From contig JAQWOH010000051.1 in the NCBI GenBank assembly GCA_029245955.1, positions 1 through 64,000 of the forward strand: 64,000 bases of DNA. The letters run 5' to 3'. The DNA comes from Fuerstiella sp. Lineage in GTDB: Bacteria; Planctomycetota; Planctomycetia; Planctomycetales; Planctomycetaceae. The stretch's first letter is position 1, and the number at the start of each line of letters is the position of its first letter. The position numbers were made by a program, and so were the translations under genes. Below are positions 26,290 to 36,280 of the stretch, in pieces. The notes below the pieces were generated by a model. That model ran no database searches and had not been told where the DNA came from. It worked only from the letters and a program-made list of their open reading frames with translations.

Positions 26290-27912
26290 TCATTCGTATC
26301 GTAAGGCACGCACCGGGTGCAGTCGTGAGGCGCGACGGGCCGGCAGGACACTGGCCAGCACAGCGATCGCGATCGCCCCCACAGCCACCCACATTACCAT
26401 CAGCGGATTCACCTGAGTCGGGATCTCAAAGAAGTAATAGATCTTCTCATCAAAGACCTTGCGCCCTGTCACCCAACTCAGACCGTCCTCAATTTCGTTG
26501 ATGTAGTGCACAAACAACAGCCCGATGGCCACGCCGGCTGCACTGCCTACGACGCCCAGCCCCAATCCGTAGGACAAAAAGATGCTCATCACACCTTTCG
26601 AACTGGCACCCAGTGACTTGAGAATGCCGATATCGCGAGTTTTCTCAACCACGATCATGAAGAAGATCGCCAGGATTCCAAAACCGGCGACCGCAATGAT
26701 CATGAACAGCAGCACGTTCAGGATTGCCGTTTCCACTTCCACAGCTGACAACAATAAGCCCTGTTTGGCCTCCCATGTACTGACGGTTACGGCGCCTGGT
26801 GGAAATGCGGCCCGGAGTCGTTTGACTACTTCGTCGGAATCTTCGTAGTCGTGCAATTTGATCTGAATCGAAGTGATGGCATCCTCGCCATTCAGAATCA
26901 TGCCTCGGTTCTTCTGTAACTGCTCCAGGTTCATCAGCACCAGTTGACCGTCGTATTCGCTCATCCCGCTGCGAAACATGTCAACCACGGTCGCAGAGAA
27001 GCTGATGGGTTCGGGCGGCGTGTCCGACTGGATCGTCGTAATCAGGATGTCGTCGCCCGGGTTCACCATGTTGACTTTGTGCAGCTTTCCGGTGTCCGGA
27101 TCACGCGTCTGAAAACTGGTGATCTGCTCTCCCAGGAAGACCCGAGCATTCAACGGCGCTGCAGGATCTGCCGCGGCACGGGCCTGCGTCGAACTCTGCA
27201 GCGGCGTGTTAAAATCAGGCGGTGCGATGGGAGGGTCATCCGTCGCAAGTGCCTGTTCAGAAGCAACGTTGAATTCTGGCGGTGCAACATCGCTGTCCGC
27301 ATCAGCAGCCGGTGCCTGCTGCCCGTCGAATTCCGGCGCAGGAACGGGAAGCCCATCCAGCGGAACTTCTTCCCGAAGAAACAGCATCTGTTGCTGCTTC
27401 ATCATTTTACGATATTTTTTCGCATGGTCGGTCAGTTCCCAGCCGGGAGCGGTGTCGGCCGGGCGCAGCGACGGACGCAGCACCTCACCCTCGTCGGTGA
27501 CTGCATTGTAGCTGTCCAGGTACGTCTTTAGAGGACCAACCTGCGCCTTTCCGCCCGGGTCAATCCCCACCAGTTGAATCGACTGAGTGAACCGTTCACC
27601 ACTGACGGGATCAGAGTATGTGATCATAGCCGGCACCTCCACTGTCGGAGTCATTGCGGCAATGAATTCACCAGCGGCATCCTGTACGATCGCCATTTGG
27701 CGCGTCGAATCCACGATTCCACTCATGCTGCGTGATTCCACCACGACATCAGCCAGAAATCCGTGAATTCGATCCCGCATTTCGTTAGTGAAACCGGCCA
27801 TCACGCTGTTGACCACGATCATTGTGGCCACGCCCAGCATCACACTGATGATGCTGGCCAAAGCAATATAGCGGGTGCGCAAATAACGCAAACACAGCAG
27901 TATCTTATACAT
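26290..27912 (-). CDS. LolC/E-type ABC permease (FtsX family)
   Basis: 540 residues from ATG 27912, which has AAGGGAG at good spacing; a longer open frame to 28017 adds nothing family-like. One N-terminal membrane helix (YIALASIISVMLGVATMIVV), a large periplasmic domain (about 60-380), and three C-terminal helices of the FtsX domain containing RDIGILKSLGASSKGVMSIF. The periplasmic part holds an insert of about 100 residues, rich in proline and alanine, not normally seen in LolC. Works with LolD. Confidence 0.86.
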   Translation of the reverse strand: MYKILLCLRYLRTRYIALASIISVMLGVATMIVVNSVMAGFTNEMRDRIHGFLADVVVESRSMSGIVDSTRQMAIVQDAAGEFIAAMTPTVEVPAMITYSDPVSGERFTQSIQLVGIDPGGKAQVGPLKTYLDSYNAVTDEGEVLRPSLRPADTAPGWELTDHAKKYRKMMKQQQMLFLREEVPLDGLPVPAPEFDGQQAPAADADSDVAPPEFNVASEQALATDDPPIAPPDFNTPLQSSTQARAAADPAAPLNARVFLGEQITSFQTRDPDTGKLHKVNMVNPGDDILITTIQSDTPPEPISFSATVVDMFRSGMSEYDGQLVLMNLEQLQKNRGMILNGEDAITSIQIKLHDYEDSDEVVKRLRAAFPPGAVTVSTWEAKQGLLLSAVEVETAILNVLLFMIIAVAGFGILAIFFMIVVEKTRDIGILKSLGASSKGVMSIFLSYGLGLGVVGSAAGVAIGLLFVHYINEIEDGLSWVTGRKVFDEKIYYFFEIPTQVNPLMVMWVAVGAIAIAVLASVLPARRASRLHPVRALRYE

Positions 27913-28178
27913 ACGTCGGCACTCCCTTGCCGTGAACAGCGATCCTTGTTGATTCAGCGAACTCCCGCAAGCTCTTCTGAATGCTCGAAGTGTGGCAGAT
28001 CCTGCCAATGTGGGCAATGGGAAGTCAGGATTGCCGGAATTGTCGGCTGACTTACGGAACGGGTACGACTGACGGCGTTACCATTTCGATTTAGCGGTGC
28101 CGATGACTGCAGTATTGCGGACTGAAACGCTGCCGAACAATTGTCGTGCTCGACACGTGAAAACAAAAAGCCACCACC

Positions 28179-29222
28179 ATGACGCCATTATTCGGGCCAT
28201 CGATTGATCCCACGGCCATCTTCGAAATATTCCGCGGAATTTATGGCTCGGAATTGCTGACCGCTGCAATCGCACATTTTGATGTGTTTGGTCGGCTGGC
28301 CCGGCAGCCACGGTCTGTTTCTGATCTGCGAGACGATCTGGGACTGGCCGATCGACCGTTCATTGTTCTGACAACGGCCCTGCGAGCCATGGGTCTGCTG
28401 CACATGACCGAAACGGGCACTCTGGAACTGACTCCTGTGGCGAGCGAACATCTGGTACCAGGCGGCGAATTTGACGTGGGCAACTACGTCAGTCTGTCGG
28501 CGAATTCGACAGGGGTGCTGGAAATAGTGGCTCGTCTGAAATCGAATCAGCCGGCGGGACTCAGCGAAGATGGGGACGGTGCTGCCTTCATCTACCGTGA
28601 TGGCCTGAAATCTGCGATGGAACAATCAAGTCTCGCCGAGCACTTTACACTTGCTCTGGCCGGCCGTGCAAGAAACGTGGCACCAGTGCTGGCGGAGGCA
28701 GTGCCGGTGCAGACTGCCAGGACGCTGCTGGACGTGGGCGGAGGCACGGGCATTTACAGTATCGGCTTCGTGCGGAAGACTCCACATCTGACTGCAACTG
28801 TTTTGGATCGTCCGGAAGTCCTGAAGACAGCGGAAGCATTCGCTCAGCAATACGATGTTGTTAAGAACATCAGGCTGCAGCCCGGTGATATGTTCACTGA
28901 TAAGCTGCCCGCGTCGGACATTGTTCTGTTGTCAAATATCCTGCACGACTGGGACGTTCCGGAATGCCAGGAACTGGTTCGCCGCTGTGCTGAGGCATTG
29001 AACCCCGGTGGCCGCCTCGTTATTCACGATGTGTTGCTCAATGACCAACTTGATGGCCCGTTGCCGATTGCGCTGTATTCGGCTGCATTGTTCACACTGA
29101 CAGAAGGTCGGGCCTACAGCGCTGCCGAGTACGAATCCTGGATGAATAATGCCGGACTGGGAACTGCTGCTCCAGTTCCCACATTGATTCACTGTCACGC
29201 AATCGTGGGGACGAAGCGGTGA
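28179..29222 (+). CDS. SAM-dependent O-methyltransferase-like protein
   Basis: 347 residues. The N-terminal winged-helix dimerisation domain (ELLTAAIAHFDVFGRLA, LRAMGLLHMTETGTLELTP) is followed by the Methyltransf_2 Rossmann domain with LDVGGGTGIYS for SAM binding and NILHDWDVPECQ. It resembles acetylserotonin/hydroxyindole O-methyltransferase-type enzymes found in bacterial secondary metabolism and carotenoid pathways (CrtF type). No pathway genes are next to it, so the substrate is open. Confidence 0.88.
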   Translation: MTPLFGPSIDPTAIFEIFRGIYGSELLTAAIAHFDVFGRLARQPRSVSDLRDDLGLADRPFIVLTTALRAMGLLHMTETGTLELTPVASEHLVPGGEFDVGNYVSLSANSTGVLEIVARLKSNQPAGLSEDGDGAAFIYRDGLKSAMEQSSLAEHFTLALAGRARNVAPVLAEAVPVQTARTLLDVGGGTGIYSIGFVRKTPHLTATVLDRPEVLKTAEAFAQQYDVVKNIRLQPGDMFTDKLPASDIVLLSNILHDWDVPECQELVRRCAEALNPGGRLVIHDVLLNDQLDGPLPIALYSAALFTLTEGRAYSAAEYESWMNNAGLGTAAPVPTLIHCHAIVGTKR

Positions 29223-29313
29223 GCGAATAAATATTGATCGCCAGAAACGTACGAACAGAACCCTGAGGCTGGCCGTACGACACCGCAGAGCGTTGCTCGA
29301 CCACAGTATGCAT

Positions 29314-31089
29314 TCACGATGACGAATCTTCTGCCGGTGCCTGTGCGGGGGGTGGTTCTTTAACCTGCTCCTTTGTGGGTATCGGATAGCGGGCTTCGTT
29401 GGATCGATTTCGCGCGTAGTGATAGAACCAGGTGAACAGGTGCGACTGCACACCCTTGAACTCGCTTGCCGTATAGTTCCATATCTTCACCGCTTCCATT
29501 TGTTTTCCGCTGGCAAAAAACTTTTCCGCCGTTTCCATACGTTCACGCAGGAACTGATACGCATCTGGGCTTTCGATCAGCATCTGCCGAAAGTGAGCGT
29601 GATGATTTTCGCACAGGATCGTCAGCCAGCGAGTTTCATCATCCGGTGTTTTGATGGCTCTCCCCGCCGTAATCAACGTCTTCCAGCGCTGCATCGCCGG
29701 CAGAGGGTTTACAGCAAGAGTCCCGTCTGAGACCGGTTCCTCAGGATTGCTCCAGTTGATGACGTACTTCAGACCTTCCTCGTCTTCCAGCTTCACAGCC
29801 TGAGCACATTGTGCCTTAAAGGGGGAATCGATTTCGGCGTCGCGTTTTGCCAGACGCTTGAGCGGTGTCTCCAGAATGAGGGGATGGACGGCGTCCGAAA
29901 TCTGCCCGGCCTCGTCTGCGTACTTACCTTCAGGAAAGGTTGTCAGGTACTCATCTGCTTTTTCAGCGGCCTCTCGACGCGCGTATTCCACGTCCTCCGG
30001 TTGTCCCGATTCACTAACCCCCATGAGCTCCTGCCATGCAGCGTGGTAGGCATCTTCACCGGGCGGTCGCAGCAGCCAGGCCGTGGCCCCGATCAACACC
30101 GTCAGGCAGGTCGCCAGGAACCATGTTTGTTCGTGAAAAGGAACGTTCGCCTTCTTTTTCTTTTTCTTCTTTTTCTTCTTCTTCGGAGATTCGTCTTTCT
30201 CGTTCGACTTCTTTCCCGACACCGGCTTGCCGGCCACTGTGTCCGCCATTGCGGCGCCCACGCCCGCAGTGACTTTGGCCCTGATCTCACCCAGTTCGGT
30301 ATGTACGGCCAGCGCATCATGCGGACGGTCGTCGGGGCTCTTTGCCAGTAATCGTTCGATCAATCTGTCCAGCCAGATCGGGCACTCCGGAACTTTCTCG
30401 CAGACGTTGTACGGATCATCGTTCAGGTGCTGCATCAGCATATCCATCGGATTGTCCGACTGGAACGGAGTTTCACCCACGACAGTTTCGTACAGCAGGC
30501 AGCCCAGAGCATACAGGTCTGTCTTGCCTGTGATCGGGAAGCCGGCCTGGATCTGTTCCGGAGCCATGTAAGCGTATGTACCGACGGTCTTTCCGGCAGC
30601 CGTCAGTGCCGTTGCTTCAGTATCACGTGCGATACCGAAGTCACCCAGCTTGAGTCGACCTTTTTTTGACAGAAACAGGTTCGCCGGCTTCAGGTCGCGG
30701 TGAACAATTCCGGCATTATGAGCATGCTCGAGGGCACTGGAAACCTGTCGCCCGACGTGTACTGTCTGTTCCCACGAGAGTCGTGTGCGTGTCTTTAGAA
30801 CCCCCAGCAGTGAACCCCCGTCGATGTATTCCATCGCATACCACCGCTGGTCTCCATCAATGCCACCTCCGTAATATTTCACGATATTCGGATGGTCCAG
30901 CCGCCGCAGAATTTCGATCTCACGTTCGAATCGCTTCAGCAACTTGGGGTCCGAGATCAGTCCCGGCGCAAGAACCTTGATGGCCACCGTCTTGTTGTTC
31001 TTCGGGTACAGTGCCGAATACACAATTCCCATACCGCCGACACCGATTTGTTTGTCGAGAATAAATGGGCCAATTTGGCGAGCTGACAT
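29314..31089 (-). CDS. Pkn-type Ser/Thr protein kinase, membrane anchored
   Basis: 591 residues from ATG 31089. Kinase domain about 8-270 with GVGGMGIVYSA, catalytic Lys38 (VAIKVL), HRD at 130-132 and DFG at 150-152, all present, so it should be active. Then comes a run of eleven lysines (303-313) directly before a single membrane helix (about 323-341; WFLATCLTVLIGATAWLL). The C-terminal 250 residues are helical, TPR-like in texture, and presumably extracytoplasmic. The lysine run fits a stop-transfer or positive-inside anchor. An FHA gene stands divergently upstream. Confidence 0.92.
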   Translation of the reverse strand: MSARQIGPFILDKQIGVGGMGIVYSALYPKNNKTVAIKVLAPGLISDPKLLKRFEREIEILRRLDHPNIVKYYGGGIDGDQRWYAMEYIDGGSLLGVLKTRTRLSWEQTVHVGRQVSSALEHAHNAGIVHRDLKPANLFLSKKGRLKLGDFGIARDTEATALTAAGKTVGTYAYMAPEQIQAGFPITGKTDLYALGCLLYETVVGETPFQSDNPMDMLMQHLNDDPYNVCEKVPECPIWLDRLIERLLAKSPDDRPHDALAVHTELGEIRAKVTAGVGAAMADTVAGKPVSGKKSNEKDESPKKKKKKKKKKKANVPFHEQTWFLATCLTVLIGATAWLLRPPGEDAYHAAWQELMGVSESGQPEDVEYARREAAEKADEYLTTFPEGKYADEAGQISDAVHPLILETPLKRLAKRDAEIDSPFKAQCAQAVKLEDEEGLKYVINWSNPEEPVSDGTLAVNPLPAMQRWKTLITAGRAIKTPDDETRWLTILCENHHAHFRQMLIESPDAYQFLRERMETAEKFFASGKQMEAVKIWNYTASEFKGVQSHLFTWFYHYARNRSNEARYPIPTKEQVKEPPPAQAPAEDSSS

Positions 31090-31506
31090 GGATCGTGCCT
31101 GAACAAGAACAATCTGACTTTCTGCACCAAGTTTGACATAGTGCAGAGTCAGAAACAATCGGAACTGTGACCATGATCTTAATGATCAACGTTGTGTCCT
31201 GCTGCTGGTCACAGGTTCAGGATCACTGAAAGTGACACGCATGCCCTGCACGACTCTCGCCGAACACTGCCGATCCGGGTGTCAGACGGGACTCTGGCGA
31301 TGGCGGTCGCGCAAATTCCTGCAGATACCAGGCGCCCGATTGAATCAATTACGCGGCGCATGCATCGTTTGCCCCGCCAAATCGGAATGATTCCTCGGCA
31401 AACTGTGTTCCGGCGTGACTCGACCTTGACTTTTCGATGGGTTCGTCCCGAGACTGTTAGTAACGCTATTATTTCCATTCTGAATGGCCATCATCCCATC
31501 TGTAAG
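31090..31506. other. divergent promoter region of kinase and FHA genes
   Basis: 417 bases between divergent genes. An open frame upstream of the FHA start is in frame with it but has no domain character. No clear promoter pair was identified. Confidence 0.5.
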
Positions 31507-31944
31507 ATGACGCTGATGCTTGCTCAACTGATCCCAGTCAAAGACGGCGCCCCGATTACCCTGACGAAACCAATTACGGTCGTTGGGCGTAGTACGCGAC
31601 TTTGTGACCTGGCAGTCGACCACGGAAGTGTTTCAAAGCTGCACTGCATCCTGGTAAAGACTGACGGCCTGATCTACATGCGGGACCTTGGAAGCACCAA
31701 CGGAACTCGTGTTAATGGCCAGCGAGTGTTGCGCGGGGCCCTTTTGCCCGGAGACACAATCAGCTTTTCCGGGGCTGCCTACGCGGTCCACCTTGGCCCG
31801 GATCCACAACTATCTTCCGGCCGCCAGGTCACTGACGCTGTCACGCAAATGGTTCCGATGGTTACCGAAAGCGATCCGGAACTGCCCGCCGACAACGACG
31901 ATGTGAAACTCCTGACTGATTCCGACCTGTTAGCGGCGGACTGA
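31507..31944 (+). CDS. FHA-domain protein
   Basis: 145 residues from ATG 31507; an upstream extension to 31192 is possible but arginine-rich and unlike FHA proteins. The forkhead-associated phosphothreonine-binding domain covers about residues 20-95: VVGRSTRLCDLAV, SVSKLHC, and LGSTNGTRVNGQRV. Its divergent placement next to a Ser/Thr kinase suggests that it reads kinase products. The C-terminus is acidic (PADNDDVKLLTDSDLLAAD). Confidence 0.9.
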   Translation: MTLMLAQLIPVKDGAPITLTKPITVVGRSTRLCDLAVDHGSVSKLHCILVKTDGLIYMRDLGSTNGTRVNGQRVLRGALLPGDTISFSGAAYAVHLGPDPQLSSGRQVTDAVTQMVPMVTESDPELPADNDDVKLLTDSDLLAAD

Positions 31945-32041
31945 GTTCGGACCAACGATGTCCTGCAGTTCGTCGTCACCGTGGTGTCTTCGTCTGCTGT
32001 TGTGGTTTTGTGTCGCCCTGAACGCACTGACGACACCGATA

Positions 32042-32530
32042 TCAAACCTTCCGGGGATAATCGAAGTTAACCAACGTTCCGTCTTCCATCCGATCCCACG
32101 CTGACGCCTCAATTGTCAGAATGCCGCACGTCGGGACGTTCTCAATCGTCATGGAGGACACGCAGTTAGCAAGATCCGTAATGGCGGGATTATGTACCAC
32201 CACAATTGCCCGGTGAACCGAGTCATTGATATCGGCGACAACCTGCAGCACACACTGAAATGTGCATGCATACAATTCGTCGTCAACGACGAGCTTTTGC
32301 ATCGAAAATCCAACTTCGTCCGCAATCACTTGTGCCGTTGTCAGAGCCCGCACGGCCGGACTACTGATGATCAAATCGGGAATCAGTGACCGCGCCAACA
32401 AACGCTGTCCCATGACCGGAGCGTCTCTGGCGCCACGTTTGTTCAACGGACGTTCGATATCCTCCAGCTCGGAGTGTTTCCAGCTGGACTTCGCATGACG
32501 AATCACAATCAGTGTTTTCGGACCGGACAT
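32042..32530 (-). CDS. sixA: SixA-type histidine phosphatase
   Basis: 162 residues. Begins TLIVIRHAKSSW, the RHxK catalytic motif of the SixA branch, with RPLNKRGARDA and IISSPAVRALTTAQ, and a second His in VVVHNPAI. SixA in E. coli dephosphorylates phosphohistidine on ArcB or nitrogen-PTS proteins. No such partner is in the window. Cytosolic. Confidence 0.88.
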   Translation of the reverse strand: MSGPKTLIVIRHAKSSWKHSELEDIERPLNKRGARDAPVMGQRLLARSLIPDLIISSPAVRALTTAQVIADEVGFSMQKLVVDDELYACTFQCVLQVVADINDSVHRAIVVVHNPAITDLANCVSSMTIENVPTCGILTIEASAWDRMEDGTLVNFDYPRKV

Positions 32531-32556
32531 TATTTGATACCGCCATGTTTACTTGT

Positions 32557-33300
32557 TCAGCCACGATACCGGCAACAACAGTCCACCGACTTATCTAGCT
32601 TCAGATTAACTCGGGAGCCCTTGAAATAACAACCACGGATGCCGAACAGGTGACGCCGGCAAGTGAACACACGTTCACTTGTTTCAAGTGAATTTTCACC
32701 TTTTCCCGGAGTCATGGATTGATCTGTCGGAACGTCGCGGAATTCGTGCGTCGCACCAGATGGCCAGACAACGACGAGGCGATCAACGGTCGCCGACCAA
32801 CCGCGGCCAACGTGGATTCGGCGTTCATTGCTGCACTGATATCCGTCCCCTGCCGTCAACTGATGTGTGTCCGCTGGCAACGAACAGTTCTAAGCGGCCG
32901 TCCCGATTGGTCTCCAGAAACTGTGCTCCAAAACCCAGTACAGGAAGCGTTGCATCGTGGAGTCTAGCCTGACTGTCGCGTCCTGTCCTCGAACAGCACG
33001 TCGTTAATCGGGCTGTACAACGTGTTGGATTCGTGCAGGAAATTGGTTGCCAGCAGATCCATTTGCCCGTCCTGTGTACAGTCTCCCACCGCAGTTCCCA
33101 GACACGCTTCTGACTTGCCATCTGCATTGAAGGCGAGGCCTTCTGTTACGGCCGTCTCACTCAGCGATCTCGCGTCCGGCGATGCGGCCGCGTACAAGAA
33201 GTTAGCCGTTGTGTCATTTGCAATGAACAAAGACAATCGACCGTCGTCGCCATTCCCAGTTCTTTCCCGTTCGCAGGTGGGCTCAGGAAGTTGACGTTTC
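32557..33300 (-). pseudogene. decayed VCBS/ASPIC-UnbV (CRTAC1-like) gene
   Basis: The C-terminal part of an exported repeat protein in three successive frames: around 33300-32964, DGRLSLFIANDTTANFLY and GLAFNADGKSEACLGTAVGD; around 33000-32880, LGFGAQFLETNRDGRLELFV; around 32880-32557, the ASPIC/UnbV end with GYQCSNERRIHVG and VVVWPSGATHEFRDVP. Frame changes and loss of the N-terminal part make it non-functional. Intact relatives are large calcium-binding beta-propeller proteins common in planctomycetes. Confidence 0.78.
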
Positions 33301-33436
33301 TTTCTGTGAAACCGTCCGCACCGACCTGCCCTCACGGATGGTGCCAGTAAGTCCGTTGACCTGAGTCTGGTATGTGAGGATCCCGCGGGAATTGATGTTT
33401 ATGAACTGGTCAGGATCAACGGCAACTGACAGGAAC

Positions 33437-36280
33437 TTACTGAATCCGCAGTCCTGTCGGCAGTGACTCACCAAACACCAGCCCCGCCTCGTCACTGTGC
33501 AGCTCTCCGCGTTCCTTGATCAGCGTTACAAAATGGTCCGGCGCTCCGGCAGACTCCATTTCTTTCACAACCGCTGACCGCACGCCGTCGGAGACGTCTC
33601 GGAAACGGTCCTCCGTGCGGCGGCACAGCTGCATCAGTGCCAGCTGCGTGACGGTGTCATTGACATCGGCGGTGTCGATAATTGCTTCGATCCAACTTTC
33701 CGCTTCAGTGGTTGCCAGCACCGTGTTCAGTGGGCCGTACACGGGGACTCGCGCACCGATTCTGCCCACCGCCCAGATGAGAGCCGAACGAATGGGATTG
33801 AATGCCGGTCTGGGCAGAAAGTTCAGCGCAATACGGCCGAGCTCCCTGCGGGCGGACCGGTCCAGCAATTCCATGGACGCAAGCATTCGCCAGATCTCTG
33901 ATTCCTCATGACTGCCGGAAGCGTAGTCGGCGCCCTTGCCCCGTCCCGACTTCACCTGTCGGTGTTTCTGACGGATCAACGCGATGACCGAAGACGTTAA
34001 TTCGTTCTGGGTTCCGCGACTAATGCCACCGGCGATCCGGCGGCAAAGAATTCTCCATTCTGTGCGAGGATAGGCGCTGGCATGCACAAGTTTTCCCTGA
34101 GTCACTTTCAGTGTCTGCTCGACCCGCCAGTCGTCGGCGGCCATACCAAAACCGGGGCGCAGTCCGAATCCGAGCAGGTTCAGCCATCGGGCTTCGTGTG
34201 CTGCACTGCGTTTCCGTCCGTCTGCAGATTCAATCAGACGGCTCCAGATACTTCGCAGCAGTGACGGTGGCCAATCTGCTCGGCTCATGGAAATTTCGCG
34301 GGCGATTCGCTTCGGCAGTCCGTCCGGCTTTTCCGTGCCCTTTGCCGCAAACACCGACAGAAGAATCCGGTCGACACTGTCCATGGTCGATTGGTCGACG
34401 ATCCCCGCCTGTTCCGCTGCGCCGGTGTGCACTTCGCGATCAGTTTCGGTGGACGATCGGACGTCAAACTGAAGTTGCCAGCGACGGTCACCATTAGTCT
34501 GTCTGCACCACATCTCCAGCGTGCCGATTTCTGTGAGCCGTGCCGAGAGACGTGCTGTTACGACGTCGATATGTTCCTTTTTCCGAGTCTGCAGGACGGT
34601 GCGAATTGGCGGCAGGGCCTGAAGCTGTTCCGGGTTGATCTCGTACAGTTCTCCGGACCGGTCTGTAAGGCGTGTGCCGGAAACGAAAATCGGGAACTGT
34701 ACAGGTTCCGAAGTGCGTATCTGAAAGTCTCGTTCAATTTCAATCGGATCGCTGCTCGGTTCGCTGCCCGCCGGCACCAGACACAAAGCTGATGTCTTTC
34801 CGTCGGTACCTTCAATACCGACGTAATATGTGCGTGCCAGGCCCGCGACGATCCTGACACCAATGCCGCGGCGGACCATACCAAACGATGCCGCGCCGTG
34901 GGCGACCGCCAGATCAAGTCGTTCGTTCTGCAAAATCTGTGGTGTCCAGTTTCCCTCCGTATCGCTGAACCATGACTTCAGCGCGGCAATCAGCCGAGCC
35001 TGCAGGATCGATGATGCGAAGAATCCACCGTTGAACAGAACGACATCCGGACGCCCGCAGTCCGTCGCATCACTGGAAGAGTCAGTGTCGTCAGCGTGAG
35101 ACTTCAGGAATGCGGCAAGGTACTTCGTGATCGCGGGGTCAGCCGCGAAGGGCAGACCGAATTCCTGAAAGCCGGATTGTCGACTCTGCGGCTTGTCGTC
35201 GAATTTCGCCTCAGGCAGGAAACCGTCAACAAGCATCCGCACAACTTCATCACGACGGATCGTCGCCTGCAGGCCTCCCCCGATCAGCTTTGATCCGGTG
35301 CCAGGCAAAGCGATGGTGAATTCCTCTGGTGCATCTTCCTGCAGCAGAGTTTCCTTGACGTGGCGACAGGTCGGAACCAGAACACTCCACTGACGAGGCT
35401 GCAGTTTACCGTCACCCGTCAACTGCCGTTCGACATGGCAGGCCAGTGCCAGATCAAGGTTATCTCCTCCCAGCATCAAATGATTGCCAACCGCGATGCG
35501 ATGGAAGCGAACCTTGCCATCATCGCCTGGTCGCACGTGAATCAGAGTAAAGTCAGACGTGCCACCGCCGATATCACAGACCAGGATTTTCTGACCGGGA
35601 ACAACATGCTTTTCCCAGTCGTCGCGATGTGCATTGACCCACGAATAAAACGCTGCCTGTGGCTCCTCAATCAGCACGATGCGGGGAAGTCCGGCACGTC
35701 GAGCTGCGGCAACGGTCAATTCACGCGCGACTTCGTCAAATGACGCCGGGATCGTGATCACGACGTCCTGTTGTGCAAGCGGTTCGGCCGCATGCAGATG
35801 ATCCCACGCTTCACGAATATGCTGCAGATACCTGGAACTGACGTCCACAGGCGAAAGCGATTCGGCATCGGCTGCGCCGTGCCACGGCAGCAGTGCGGCC
35901 CGACGATCAACTCCTGCGTGGCACAGCCATGACTTGGCTGATTCAATCATTCGCCCTGGATTCGCGCGGCCGAATTCCCGTGCAAACACTCCGACGCCGA
36001 ACTTCACGTTGCGGGGACTCCATGGCAGGCAAAAAGCCGATGCAACGCCGTCTGATTCAGGCGGTTCATAGTGAAACGACGGCAGCGTCGGCCGATTTTC
36101 TACCTCTCCTGGTGCAACCAGTTGAGGAATTGCGAACGTCTGAATCTGCCAGTCATCCTGTAACGTGTCGACAAATCCGACGGCTGAATTCGTCGTACCC
36201 AGATCGATGCCGACCACGAACCGACTGCGTTTGTCTTCGGTGTTCAAATCCGATTTCGCTGCGATGTTCACCGCCTTCAT
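33437..36280 (-). CDS. Hsp70-family protein with long C-terminal extension
   Basis: 947 residues. The Hsp70 nucleotide-binding domain has VVGIDLGTTNSAVGF near residue 23, VVITIPASFDEVARELTV, LVCDIGGGTSDFTLI and GGDNLDLALA. A beta-type substrate domain follows, ending near SARLTEIGTLEMWCRQ. About 300 further residues, mainly helical and basic, have no counterpart in DnaK. It overlaps the upstream Hsp70 gene by 4 bases (ATGA), so they are coupled. No J-domain or GrpE gene is present. The role is unknown; such DnaK-like pairs occur with DUF2760 proteins in several phyla. Confidence 0.88.
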   Translation of the reverse strand: MKAVNIAAKSDLNTEDKRSRFVVGIDLGTTNSAVGFVDTLQDDWQIQTFAIPQLVAPGEVENRPTLPSFHYEPPESDGVASAFCLPWSPRNVKFGVGVFAREFGRANPGRMIESAKSWLCHAGVDRRAALLPWHGAADAESLSPVDVSSRYLQHIREAWDHLHAAEPLAQQDVVITIPASFDEVARELTVAAARRAGLPRIVLIEEPQAAFYSWVNAHRDDWEKHVVPGQKILVCDIGGGTSDFTLIHVRPGDDGKVRFHRIAVGNHLMLGGDNLDLALACHVERQLTGDGKLQPRQWSVLVPTCRHVKETLLQEDAPEEFTIALPGTGSKLIGGGLQATIRRDEVVRMLVDGFLPEAKFDDKPQSRQSGFQEFGLPFAADPAITKYLAAFLKSHADDTDSSSDATDCGRPDVVLFNGGFFASSILQARLIAALKSWFSDTEGNWTPQILQNERLDLAVAHGAASFGMVRRGIGVRIVAGLARTYYVGIEGTDGKTSALCLVPAGSEPSSDPIEIERDFQIRTSEPVQFPIFVSGTRLTDRSGELYEINPEQLQALPPIRTVLQTRKKEHIDVVTARLSARLTEIGTLEMWCRQTNGDRRWQLQFDVRSSTETDREVHTGAAEQAGIVDQSTMDSVDRILLSVFAAKGTEKPDGLPKRIAREISMSRADWPPSLLRSIWSRLIESADGRKRSAAHEARWLNLLGFGLRPGFGMAADDWRVEQTLKVTQGKLVHASAYPRTEWRILCRRIAGGISRGTQNELTSSVIALIRQKHRQVKSGRGKGADYASGSHEESEIWRMLASMELLDRSARRELGRIALNFLPRPAFNPIRSALIWAVGRIGARVPVYGPLNTVLATTEAESWIEAIIDTADVNDTVTQLALMQLCRRTEDRFRDVSDGVRSAVVKEMESAGAPDHFVTLIKERGELHSDEAGLVFGESLPTGLRIQ

